From positions 1 through 35,100 of the forward strand of contig JAKOXM010000109.1 in assembly GCA_029781095.1 (NCBI GenBank): DNA of 35,100 nt, read 5' to 3'. Position 1 is the first letter of the stretch. Each line of letters opens with the position of its first letter. This DNA is from Bacteroidota bacterium. GTDB lineage: Bacteria > Bacteroidota > Bacteroidia > Chitinophagales > Saprospiraceae. The notes below the pieces were generated by a model. The model saw only the letters and a list, made by a program, of their open reading frames with translations, made no database searches and was not told where the DNA came from. Below, in pieces: positions 1-7,019 of the stretch. The position numbers were made by a program, and so were the translations under genes.

Positions 1-12
1 CCCCGACTTTTG
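1..12 (+). promoter_or_regulatory. Promoter fragment of the first gene (AraC-linked type)
   Basis: A TTTG -7 core at 9-12 is followed by TATCGTCAAT, and the start codon is 26 bases downstream. The stretch matches 5982-6015 nearly base for base: CCCCGA, TTTGTATC, TCAAT, then TGAAGAC further on. There it forms the downstream half of a promoter with a 19-bp operator-like element. The corresponding upstream half here would lie outside the window. That this gene belongs to the same regulon is inference. Confidence 0.45.
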
Positions 13-37
13 TATCGTCAATAAATGAAGACATAAA

Positions 38-721
38 ATGCAAACAACAACCAGTTATCAACGTCTTACCGGTCTGCTGACGATGTTTTCTGCACTGCTT
101 GCGCTCGGCAGTATGGTGATCGGTGCATTTGCCGTCGAATTCAACTTCGATGCCTTTTCGGACCCCACGATTTTGTTGAATTATTCAAGCCATTACGAGG
201 CAGGCAAGTGGTCCATGCTGCTCGATATGCTGGGTTATTACCTGCTGCTCCTGCCCGTCATTTTTTATCTGCACGAGCGGTTAATGGCCAAAACTCCCTG
301 GGCTAATGTTTTCACTTTCTGCGGATTAGCCTATGTGCTCGTTGGGGCTATCGGCGCAGCGATCCTTGCTTCCGTGTGGCCGCAACAAATGCAGCGATAT
401 CTGGTCGCTGACCCCGCCGGGCGCGCTGTGCTGCAATCAGGACTCGAGAACGTCTCCTGGATTGTTTACGGCGGCATGTGGAATATCCTGGAAGTGCTGC
501 TTTGCGGCGTATGGTGGCTCGGGCTTGGTTTCGTCCTCAAAAAGGATTTCAGGGCTTTGGGCATCGTAACCATCTTGCTCGGCGGCGCTACGCTGGCCGA
601 CGGCGCCGGCAACATGGCGGGACTGAAATCTGTCGCTGAAACGGGGCTCAACCTGTACCTGGTACTGGCCATCGTATGGCCCGCATGGATTGGATGGCTG
701 ATCTATAAGAAGCGATTGTAA
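38..721 (+). CDS. DUF4386-like multi-pass membrane protein
   Basis: A 227-residue integral membrane protein with about six hydrophobic segments, at roughly residues 12-32, 63-77, 92-113, 140-166, 172-188 and 202-222. Length and layout resemble the DUF4386 family of small bacterial membrane proteins, whose biochemical role is not known. I recognise the fold type rather than a diagnostic motif. The start follows an A-rich leader (ACATAAAATG) and a TTTG -7 box. No partner gene is translationally coupled to it: the next gene begins 284 bp downstream behind its own possible promoter. The promoter resembles the one near 5.99 kb, so control by the AraC-type protein encoded at 5082-5921 is plausible but unproven. 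Confidence 0.6.
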   Translation: MQTTTSYQRLTGLLTMFSALLALGSMVIGAFAVEFNFDAFSDPTILLNYSSHYEAGKWSMLLDMLGYYLLLLPVIFYLHERLMAKTPWANVFTFCGLAYVLVGAIGAAILASVWPQQMQRYLVADPAGRAVLQSGLENVSWIVYGGMWNILEVLLCGVWWLGLGFVLKKDFRALGIVTILLGGATLADGAGNMAGLKSVAETGLNLYLVLAIVWPAWIGWLIYKKRL

Positions 722-935
722 GCGTTCCTGACTTTCCTTTATCACGTGTCATTATTGCTGTAAGGTCGCCCGGTTTTGTCTGGTTGGCACAGGATATGGC
801 TTGTCTGCCATAGACATGGCTACTGCCCCCTATCCATTGCATTCCCTGGTTCATGTGATGTCAAATTCCAAAACACATTGTCTGCAAGGCATTTGATCGC
901 ACATTCGTGTGATTGCCGCGGCCTGGCGGGCGCCG

Positions 936-943
936 CACCTTTG
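936..943 (+). promoter_or_regulatory. Possible -7 box before the first diheme cytochrome c
   Basis: CACCTTTG followed by CG, about 60 bases before the start codon at 1006. The same octamer occurs before the paralogous cytochrome gene (13154-13161). The TA of the TAnnTTTG consensus is missing, so the call is tentative. Confidence 0.35.
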
Positions 944-1005
944 CGTGCTAAATCGGGAGATACCCGAATGAAAAATGCTTTGAAAACAATCAAATAACAG
1001 AATTC

Positions 1006-1989
1006 ATGAAAAAAGTAATGAAAATTTTCGGTTACTTCCTCAGCGGGGTAGTAGTGCTTGCAGGCTTGTTTGCCGCCTATATCGAGTTTAAAGGAATACC
1101 AAATTACCCGGTCGAAATACCGGCAGAGGTAAAAAGCCTGAAAGTCGACCTCGACTCGGTACACATCGCCGAAGGCAAGCGCATCGCTTCCATGCTTTGC
1201 AGCGCGTGTCACTATTCAACGGAAACCGGAAAACTGACCGGTTCGCATCGCACCGATATTCCGAAGGAATTCGGCGAGATCTATTCGCTGAATATTACGC
1301 AGGATAAAGTTCATGGTATCGGCAACTGGACCGACGGCGAACTGTACTACTTCCTTCGCACGGGTATACGCCCGCAAACCGGCCAATACGTGCCGCCTTT
1401 TATGCCCAAATTTCCGCACCTGTCCGACGACGATATGAAATCCGTGATTGCATGGCTGCGCTCACCCGATCCGGTAGTGGCCCCCGACGCGCGCGAATAC
1501 CCGCCAAACCAGTTCAATTTCCTCGTAAAATTGCTGTCGAATGTTGCCTTCGGCCCCATGCCATTGCCCGAGAAACCCATCATCGAGCCCGATACGACGG
1601 ATAAAGTTGCCTTGGGCAGGTATGTGGCCAACGGCATACTCGGTTGTTTCGCCTGCCACAGCGCTGACCTGAAAACCCTGAATGACCTCGAACCTGAAAA
1701 AACCCCGGGATTCTATGGTGGCGGCACGGAAATGCTCGACCTCGACGGAAAAACGCATATTACGGCCGCCAATATCACGATGGACCCCGAAACGGGTATT
1801 GGCAAACTAACGGAGCAACAATTCGTCGATGCCGTCAAATATGGCAAAAAACCGGGCGGCGGAACGCTGCATTATCCGATGTCGCCGCATACCGCGCTTA
1901 CCGACACGGAAGTAAAAGCCATCTACGCTTACCTGAAAACGGTGCCCGTTATTAAAAACCAGGTACACCGGTATCAGGCAAGTAATTAA
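1006..1989 (+). CDS. Membrane-anchored diheme cytochrome c
   Basis: A 327-residue protein with one N-terminal transmembrane segment (about residues 8-26) and two c-type heme sites: CSACH at 65-69 and CFACH at 214-218. Likely sixth ligands are Met133 (PPFMPKFP) and Met292 (YPMSPH), giving two similar halves. This fits an electron-carrier protein anchored in the inner membrane with the hemes in the periplasm. Such proteins often serve as electron acceptors for periplasmic dehydrogenases, but no dehydrogenase gene lies beside it. It is a close paralog of 13315-14289, with the first heme at identical residue numbers. The flavin monooxygenase gene follows after 29 bp, suggesting co-transcription. 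Confidence 0.88.
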   Translation: MKKVMKIFGYFLSGVVVLAGLFAAYIEFKGIPNYPVEIPAEVKSLKVDLDSVHIAEGKRIASMLCSACHYSTETGKLTGSHRTDIPKEFGEIYSLNITQDKVHGIGNWTDGELYYFLRTGIRPQTGQYVPPFMPKFPHLSDDDMKSVIAWLRSPDPVVAPDAREYPPNQFNFLVKLLSNVAFGPMPLPEKPIIEPDTTDKVALGRYVANGILGCFACHSADLKTLNDLEPEKTPGFYGGGTEMLDLDGKTHITAANITMDPETGIGKLTEQQFVDAVKYGKKPGGGTLHYPMSPHTALTDTEVKAIYAYLKTVPVIKNQVHRYQASN

Positions 1990-2018
1990 TCTGTGTATCC
2001 CATAATCAATTTATTAAA

Positions 2019-3158
2019 ATGAAAACGCACACAATCCTGGGCGGCGGTATTGCCGGCCTGACGGCAGCCATCGCCCTCCGCAAAAAAGGTGTCCGGGCAG
2101 AAGTATTCGAATCCGCGCCGCAAATCAGGGCGCTCGGGGCCGGCCTTATGCTGGCAGCCAATGCCGTGAAAGGGTATCAAAGACTCGGCATCAGCGAACA
2201 GATCATTACAAAAGGTCATTTTTTGCCTGCTTTTAGCATCCTGGATCGCGACGGGCGTGTGATTACCCACGCGGACGCAAACGCCATCGGGCGCAAGTAT
2301 GGCATCCACAACTTTGCCATCCATCGGGCCGATCTTCATAACGCCTTGCTGGCGGAGTTGGAACCCGACCAGATACATACCGGAAAACATGCGGTAAAAG
2401 TGGCCAAAAACGGGACCGGGACGACCGTGTTTTTTCGGGATGGCAGTACGCATGATACGGATTGTCTGATCGTTGCCGACGGCATCCATTCGCCGATCCG
2501 GCGCCAATTGCTGCCCGATTCGGAACCGCGGTATGCGGGCTATACGTGCTGGCGTGCCGTGATCGACAACCCGGGATTGAATCTGACGCGGGCTTCCGAA
2601 ACCTGGGGAACGGAGGGGCGCTTTGGCATCGTACCGCTGACAAAAGGACGGATTTACTGGTTTGCCTGCGTAAATGCCTCGCAGGACGACCCAGCCATGC
2701 AAAACATGAACATCGAGGGCCTGGCGCGTATTTTCGGCAGGTTTCACGAGCCGGTTCCGGTCATCTTGCAGCATACCCGCGATCAGGACCTGATCTGGAA
2801 CGACATCATCGATCTGAAACCCCAGCCGCAATTTGCCTTTGGCAACATCGTTCTTATCGGCGATGCCGCACACGCCACCACACCCAATATGGGGCAGGGG
2901 GCTTGCCAGGCCGTGGAAGATGCTGTGATCCTGGCAGATGAACTGGGCAGGCATTCTTCACCGGAAACAGCCTTTGCCGCCTTCGAAAAACGCCGCATGA
3001 AGCGGACGCATTATATTGTCAATAATTCCTGGAACCTGGGCAAAATGGCGCAATCGGACAACCGGTTGCTGGCCGGTCTGCGAAATTTTTTGCTCCGGTT
3101 GATACCGGAATGGGTTAACGAGCGTCAGTTGAAAGCATTACTGGAAGTAGATTTTTAA
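2019..3158 (+). CDS. FAD-dependent monooxygenase, PHBH/UbiH type (class A)
   Basis: A 379-residue flavoprotein hydroxylase. The N-terminal Rossmann motif is at residues 8-13 (GGGIAG). The DG motif, which helps bind FAD and NAD(P)H, is at 154-155 within VADGIHSPIRR. The GD motif that binds the FAD ribityl chain is at 281-282 within LIGDAAHATTPNMGQG. Arg103 in the IHRADL segment is typical of the family. These enzymes insert one oxygen atom into aromatic or polyketide-like substrates using NAD(P)H and O2; the substrate cannot be read from sequence. There is no signal peptide, so it is probably cytoplasmic. It sits 29 bp after a cytochrome c gene and 82 bp before a serine hydrolase gene. Confidence 0.9.
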   Translation: MKTHTILGGGIAGLTAAIALRKKGVRAEVFESAPQIRALGAGLMLAANAVKGYQRLGISEQIITKGHFLPAFSILDRDGRVITHADANAIGRKYGIHNFAIHRADLHNALLAELEPDQIHTGKHAVKVAKNGTGTTVFFRDGSTHDTDCLIVADGIHSPIRRQLLPDSEPRYAGYTCWRAVIDNPGLNLTRASETWGTEGRFGIVPLTKGRIYWFACVNASQDDPAMQNMNIEGLARIFGRFHEPVPVILQHTRDQDLIWNDIIDLKPQPQFAFGNIVLIGDAAHATTPNMGQGACQAVEDAVILADELGRHSSPETAFAAFEKRRMKRTHYIVNNSWNLGKMAQSDNRLLAGLRNFLLRLIPEWVNERQLKALLEVDF

Positions 3159-3164
3159 ACAAGG

Positions 3165-3227
3165 TGTAACCGGTTAGCAGAGATTATTTACTTCCAAAGG
3201 GTTTTGATCTCATGCCAACCGGTTACA
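3165..3227. promoter_or_regulatory. Pair of AACCGGTT palindromes forming a long inverted repeat
   Basis: TGTAACCGGTTAGCA at 3165-3179 and TGCCAACCGGTTACA at 3213-3227 are reverse complements except for one base, separated by 33 bp. Each arm also contains its own palindrome, AACCGGTT. The pair fills the gap between the monooxygenase and the serine hydrolase genes. It could be two operators for a dimeric repressor, or one large RNA hairpin affecting readthrough. The structure is directly visible; the function is inference. Confidence 0.5.
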
Positions 3228-3240
3228 AAAAACTTGAGTT

Positions 3241-4326
3241 ATGCCAACATCTGAAAACAATCCTGTACGCCTTGTCACCGAATTGCTTCAAAAGCAGGTC
3301 GAAAGCCGCAATACCCCCGGACTTTACTATGCCTTTTTTGATGGGGACAAAATATTGTTCGAGTCTTCATGCGGAAAAGCCGACCTCAAAGCGGGAATCC
3401 CGGTGAAGCCGTCAAGTACTTTTTACGGATTTTCCGTAACAAAGACTTTTACTGCAATCGCAGTGATGCAACTGGCCGAACAGGGCAAATTGCGCCTCGA
3501 CGATCCGGTAATAAACTATTGGCCCGAATTCCCGTATGGCGGCAATATTACCATCCGGCATTTGCTGTCGCATAGCGGGGGACTCATCAATCCGCTGCCC
3601 ATCAGTTGGATACACCGTGCCGGGGATGACGCTGCGTTCGACGAGCATTCATTTTTCAACCGCGTTTTTCATAAAAACCCTAAAACGCGCTCCCGTCCGA
3701 ATGAAAAATTTGCATATTCCAATCTCGACCACGTAGCGCTGGGATGGGTGATCGAACAGGTATCCGGCCAGACCTACCGCCGGTATATAGAGCGGCAAAT
3801 ACTGGAACCGCTGGGTGTGCGCAAAAACCTCGGTTTTGTGATACAGGACGATTGGAATGTTGCCACGGGCTACCATAAGGCGTTCAGTTTTGGCAACCTC
3901 CTGCTCGGGTTTTTCCTCGACAAAAAGCGTTTTATAGGTGAAAAAACGGACGGATGGAGAAGTTTTCTCCCCTTTTACGTCAACGGCTCGGCTTATGGCG
4001 GCCTGATCGGGCAACCCGCCGCGTTTATCGCCTTTGTTCAGGACCTGCTTGCCGCGAACAGCCGCCTGCTTTCGGTGGAAAGCCGCAGGGAAATGTTTCG
4101 CGAAAACCACCTCAATGATGGTCGCGCTTCGGGAATGAGCCTGTCCTGGTTTACGGGTACCCTGAATGGGCATGCCTATAATTCCCACGCCGGCGGTGGC
4201 GGCGGATATTACTGCGAACTCCGGATATACCCCGGATCGGGCAGGGGAAGCGTATTGTTTATGAACCGGAGCGGCTTTTCCGACGAGCGATTTCTGGATA
4301 AAACGGACAGGTTTTTTTTGACCTGA
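3241..4326 (+). CDS. Serine hydrolase, class C beta-lactamase / DD-peptidase family
   Basis: A 361-residue protein of the beta-lactamase class C family. The catalytic Ser-x-x-Lys is S65-V-T-K68, the Tyr-x-Asn motif is Y159-S-N161, and the third motif is H316-A-G318 followed by a glycine run. All three conserved elements are present, so it should be active. Members include esterases, D-aminopeptidases and DD-peptidases, and the substrate is not predictable. No signal peptide is evident at the chosen start, which is unusual for cell-wall enzymes and favours an esterase-like cytoplasmic role, or a misplaced start. It lies downstream of the monooxygenase gene and may be controlled by the inverted repeat at 3165-3227. 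Confidence 0.88.
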   Translation: MPTSENNPVRLVTELLQKQVESRNTPGLYYAFFDGDKILFESSCGKADLKAGIPVKPSSTFYGFSVTKTFTAIAVMQLAEQGKLRLDDPVINYWPEFPYGGNITIRHLLSHSGGLINPLPISWIHRAGDDAAFDEHSFFNRVFHKNPKTRSRPNEKFAYSNLDHVALGWVIEQVSGQTYRRYIERQILEPLGVRKNLGFVIQDDWNVATGYHKAFSFGNLLLGFFLDKKRFIGEKTDGWRSFLPFYVNGSAYGGLIGQPAAFIAFVQDLLAANSRLLSVESRREMFRENHLNDGRASGMSLSWFTGTLNGHAYNSHAGGGGGYYCELRIYPGSGRGSVLFMNRSGFSDERFLDKTDRFFLT

Positions 4327-4379
4327 CATCTTCATGATTCAGATGGAACAGGCCTGAAGGAGCCTTCCCGAATTTTTAA

Positions 4380-4522
4380 CCACGATTTTAATCGTGGAAA
4401 ATGCCGCAAAGCGGAAGATTTCAAACCGTTTTAACGGTTTTTACATGCTTGGCCAGGCGTTTGAAAGCGGTTAAAACCGTTGTTTGCCGGTCTGCCTTGT
4501 TCTCCCACGATTGAAATCGGGG
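4380..4522. repeat. Nested set of four REP-like palindromes
   Basis: Four short palindromes lie in A-B-B-A order. They are CCACGATT-TT-AATCGTGG at 4380-4397 (perfect), AAACCGTT-TT-AACGGTTT at 4423-4440 (perfect), CGGTT-AA-AACCG at 4468-4479, and CCCACGATT-GA-AATCGGGG at 4504-4521 (imperfect). The outer pair shares ACGATT and the inner pair shares CCGTT. The arrangement resembles composite REP elements moved by IS200-like REP-associated transposases, although no such gene is present here. Confidence 0.6.
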
Positions 4523-4627
4523 ATTGAAACCAAATCTCCCTGCTTTTTGCAAAAATTCGGGATGATTCATGTTGTGTTGCAGCCCGACACAAAGGGCCGC
4601 CGTATGCTGTATTCCTCCGCTGGCGAC

Positions 4628-4694
4628 TGGCGTGATATGTCTGTTATTTGGCGTGATTTACAACCCGGAAATTTTCTTCACACCTGCACCTTTG
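4628..4694 (+). promoter_or_regulatory. Orphan promoter-like site with a 21-bp-spaced direct repeat
   Basis: TGGCGTGAT occurs at 4628-4636 and again at 4649-4657, start to start 21 bp (two helical turns), as for many AraC-family sites. A TTTG core follows at 4691-4694 within CACCTTTGCAACATCAAA. No convincing gene begins downstream before 5082. It may be a distal promoter of araC or the remains of a lost gene's promoter. Confidence 0.35.
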
Positions 4695-5018
4695 CAACAT
4701 CAAAGCGAGTCGATCACATGAATTTTCATTGTTACAGGGCTGATAAGAGGGCGACAGGGTGTTTTTTCACCCATTCATGCGATGCCGTGTCACATCGTTC
4801 TGTCCCCATCTTTGCACCATCAAACAAGAGAGACTTCGAATCTTGGTTTTTACCAAGTTTAACCCCTCAAAAGCCGGCAATCTTTGCAACATAATTCGAC
4901 TGTAACCCATATAAACGACCCGAAATACGCAACCTTTTTACCGCCGGTTTGTCAATCGCCAACGCTCAAAAAACGAAGTTGCAAACCTGAAACGCCGCCG
5001 GTTTTTAATCAAATGTAA

Positions 5019-5064
5019 ATGTCGCTTTTTTTCAATCCCGACCCTCAAATCACGCTGACCTTTG
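5019..5064 (+). promoter_or_regulatory. Operator-promoter module of araC (copy 1)
   Basis: ATGTCGCTTTTTTTCAATC at 5019-5037 is followed by 23 bp and a TTTG -7 core at 5061-5064 (GACCTTTGCC). The identical 19-mer, with the identical 23-bp spacing to TTTG, is found at 5948-5993. Identity of both sequence and spacing, against divergence between them, argues for a binding site for a regulator acting next to the -35/-33 region. The AraC-type protein encoded immediately downstream is the obvious candidate, so autoregulation is inferred. Confidence 0.6.
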
Positions 5065-5081
5065 CCACAAACTTTGAAAAA

Positions 5082-5921
5082 ATGAAATTCATCACTGAAG
5101 ATTTTCCAGTACCCGCCGATCTGAAACCATACCTCGGAAACATCTGGTATTTTAAAGCGGACGGCCCCGAAACAGAGATATCTGCGGTACAAACCTGCCT
5201 GCCGATCGGGATGGCCGAGTTGATCATACACGTGACACCTCAACTCCATTCCGTGAAATGGCACGGCGAATGGAAGGTTTTCCCGGAAGCCTTTTTCGTA
5301 GGTGTGCAGACGGAACACGTCAACTGGTCGGCGCCCGGAGGTACCGTGATGATGGGCATCAACATCAAGCCGGAAGCATTTATGAAGCTGTTCGGGCACC
5401 CGGCGGGCGAACTGGCGGACGATTTTGCAGATGCGCGGGAATATCCGGGCTGCGAACTTGACTTGTTTGTTGAACGGCTGAAACTCAACCCTGCTCCGAC
5501 CGGTATTTTTCAGGAAACGGTACAGTTTTTCCGCAGGAGATTGGCCGTTACCGATATCCGTAAAGAACAACCCAATTATTTCCCCGAAGCAATGGAATAC
5601 ATCCGTACTGCGACGGGATACCAGTCAATCGGCGACCTGGCGGACAAGGTATTTGTAGGAAAACGGCAGTTGCAGCGTGCATTCCAGGAGCAGATCGGGA
5701 TCAGTCCCAAGACCTACGGACGGATTATCCGTTTCAAAAGCGCCTGTGATTTTGTACGCCAATATCCGGAGGCCTCGTGGGTGGATGTAACCTATCAGTT
5801 CGGTTATTCCGATCAGTCGCATTTTATCCGTGATTTCAAAGAGTTTTCGGGAAAAAACCCGACAACTTTCCTGTCGGATTTTGCGCCGAAATCGAATACG
5901 CCGTTTGCTCTAAGTGTCTGA
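5082..5921 (+). CDS. AraC-family transcriptional regulator with DUF6597-like sensor domain
   Basis: A 279-residue regulator. The N-terminal half (about 1-150) resembles the DUF6597 domain common before AraC-type helix-turn-helix regions in Bacteroidota. The C-terminal part (about 169-265) has the two AraC helix-turn-helix units: SIGDLADKVFVGKRQLQRAF, then VDVTYQFGYSDQSHFIRDFK and SGKNPTTF. The frame can be opened further upstream at 5019, but those 21 codons coincide with the operator and -7 box, so I place the start at the ATG at 5082 (AAAATGAAATTC). The leader is then only about 10 bases. Likely targets are the promoters at 1-12, 5019-5064 and 5948-5993. The inducer is unknown. Confidence 0.88.
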   Translation: MKFITEDFPVPADLKPYLGNIWYFKADGPETEISAVQTCLPIGMAELIIHVTPQLHSVKWHGEWKVFPEAFFVGVQTEHVNWSAPGGTVMMGINIKPEAFMKLFGHPAGELADDFADAREYPGCELDLFVERLKLNPAPTGIFQETVQFFRRRLAVTDIRKEQPNYFPEAMEYIRTATGYQSIGDLADKVFVGKRQLQRAFQEQIGISPKTYGRIIRFKSACDFVRQYPEASWVDVTYQFGYSDQSHFIRDFKEFSGKNPTTFLSDFAPKSNTPFALSV

Positions 5922-5947
5922 AAATGAAAACTCTGTTTCACCAAAAG

Positions 5948-5993
5948 ATGTCGCTTTTTTTCAATCGTACCCCGTAAAACACCCCGATCTTTG
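5948..5993 (+). promoter_or_regulatory. Operator-promoter module, copy 2, before a gene remnant
   Basis: ATGTCGCTTTTTTTCAATC at 5948-5966, then 23 bp, then TTTG at 5990-5993 followed by TATCATCAAT. The 19-mer and the spacing are identical to the araC promoter at 5019-5064, and the -7 region and leader match the promoter at 1-30. It now drives no intact gene nearby. The next complete gene starts at 6534. Confidence 0.6.
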
Positions 5994-6048
5994 TATCATC
6001 AATAATCAGTGAAGACAATCCTTTTAATCCGGAACAAAAGCTAAGAAA

Positions 6049-6250
6049 ATGAAAAGAAAACAATCTTGCTGCCGCTGCTGATCTGACCCTCGTTACCCCG
6101 GCGATTTAGAATCAGGCGGACGGCGAAACCTGCGCACAACGCGTATTTCGGCACCTGGCCCGGCAGATATTTCCTGCTGAAATGCTTTCCAGGCACGCTG
6201 TATTTGTTGGCAATCCCGCCGGCAAACGTTACCAGGAATTTTCATTTTTT
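6049..6250 (+). pseudogene. Probable remnant of a small secreted-protein gene
   Basis: An ATG at 6049, preceded by an A-rich leader and a full promoter (5948-5993), opens a frame that stops after ten codons. The neighbouring frame (from 6051) reads KKTILLPLLI before a stop, which looks like the start of a signal peptide. One indel would join the ATG to it. Beyond that, stops occur in every frame and no domain is recognisable. A frameshifted, decaying gene under AraC-linked control is the simplest reading. The right boundary is arbitrary. Confidence 0.3.
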
Positions 6251-6294
6251 TTCAAAGAGGCTCCGCTGCAAGAGCAGGGCCATAAGGCGCAGTC

Positions 6295-6480
6295 TGTCCC
6301 GCCGCCTCCGGCGGCGATGATCCCGCGGTTCAAGCCGTTGCGAGCCGGTTTGGGACGGGCTGCTTTTCTAACCTGTACAGGGCTGCAGCCCTTTCAGGCG
6401 CCGGAACCTTATACATCCAACGAAAGAAAAACGAATACCCGGTGTTGCACTCGTGCTACGCCCCAGTCATCCGCGTCCCT
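6295..6480. repeat. Cluster of GC-rich REP-like palindromes
   Basis: The stretch contains GCCGCC-TCC-GGCGGC (6301-6315) and the perfect 14-bp palindrome AGGGCTGCAGCCCT (6379-6392). A long-range pair GTCCC (6296-6300) / GGGAC (6351-6356) surrounds the first palindrome. A CCCGG-TGTTGCACTCGTG segment near 6440 resembles another palindromic repeat. This fills the gap before the lipoprotein gene at 6534. The open frame crossing it (6182-6616) is not called as a gene because it is made of these repeats. Confidence 0.45.
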
Positions 6481-6533
6481 GAATCGAACCGATAAACACA
6501 ATATTCACTCACTGTCAAAATTCAAATTAAGCA

Positions 6534-6971
6534 ATGAAAACTGTTCTTTCAAAAATCAACCTGACCGTATTTGCCCTTTTTATGCTCGTTTTGCCGGCCC
6601 TTACCAGCTGCCATAAAGACGACAAGGACGACAAGCCAACCCAGCAAACCGGTATTGCAGGCAAATGGGAGGTCGGCTCCTTTACTATTGAGGGTGTGGA
6701 AATTAAAGGTATCGTCATCAGCTCGGCGCAGCTCCAATTTGACACGGAAAGCAGCACTACGGGTACATTTTCCTGGGTGATGAACTACACCGACGATACC
6801 AGCGATACCGTGACCGGCAATTATACGCTGAATGGCACCGGCAAAAAGATTACGCTGGATTCCAACGGCGACAAAACGCTGGAATTCGACATCGACCTGA
6901 CGGGCAACAAACTCAAATTGTCCGGCATAATGGACGAAAGCAGCGTTGTCGTTAAAGCCGATCGCAAGTAA
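6534..6971 (+). CDS. Lipocalin-like lipoprotein
   Basis: A 145-residue lipoprotein. The signal peptide ends at the lipobox LTSC (Cys26), followed by a charged Asp/Lys linker (HKDDKDDKP). The mature part begins GIAGKWEVGSFTIEG, and the rest alternates short beta strands (TGTFSWVMNY, TVTGNYTLNG, LEFDIDLTGNKLKLSG). This is the pattern of the lipocalin-like domain found in many Bacteroidota lipoproteins, where the GxW segment near the N-terminus is characteristic. Ligand and role are unknown. A cytochrome c lipoprotein gene follows 48 bp later, so co-transcription is likely. No consensus promoter is seen directly upstream. Confidence 0.72.
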   Translation: MKTVLSKINLTVFALFMLVLPALTSCHKDDKDDKPTQQTGIAGKWEVGSFTIEGVEIKGIVISSAQLQFDTESSTTGTFSWVMNYTDDTSDTVTGNYTLNGTGKKITLDSNGDKTLEFDIDLTGNKLKLSGIMDESSVVVKADRK

Positions 6972-7019
6972 ATCCACCGCGCAATCCATTTTCATATCAC
7001 TATTCACAATCTAAGTTCA

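Larger units (their letters stand above)
4327..5018. other. Gene-free stretch with REP palindromes and promoter-like copies
   Basis: Apart from the palindromes and the TGGCGTGAT repeats described separately, this stretch holds two more promoter-like sequences: ATCTTTGCACCATCAAAC near 4799-4816 and ATCTTTGCAACATAA near 4881-4895. An open frame of 136 codons crosses it (4484-4894), but it begins inside the palindromes, has no recognisable features and is not called as a gene. The stretch looks like degraded or regulatory sequence in front of araC. Confidence 0.45.

Noticed and set aside
886-920. A partly symmetrical sequence (ATCGCACA ... TGTGATTG) resembling a CRP-type site
   Set aside because: The half-sites match imperfectly and the TGTGA-N6-TCACA layout is not met.
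776-997. A 73-codon open frame before the first cytochrome c
   Set aside because: Basic and Cys/His-rich without a domain; it covers the likely cytochrome promoter region.
1986-2954. A 322-codon open frame on the minus strand
   Set aside because: Antisense shadow of the flavin monooxygenase, whose FAD motifs are all intact on the plus strand.
4380-4522. The palindromes considered as a terminator of the serine hydrolase gene
   Set aside because: There is no T tract after the stems and four related palindromes in mirror order fit a repeat element better, although a secondary effect on termination is possible.
4484-4894. A 136-codon open frame before araC
   Set aside because: It begins within REP-like palindromes, crosses three promoter-like copies and has no leader, signal or domain.
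6182-6616. A 144-codon open frame before the lipocalin-like gene
   Set aside because: Made of palindromic repeats and overlapping the start of the real lipoprotein gene.
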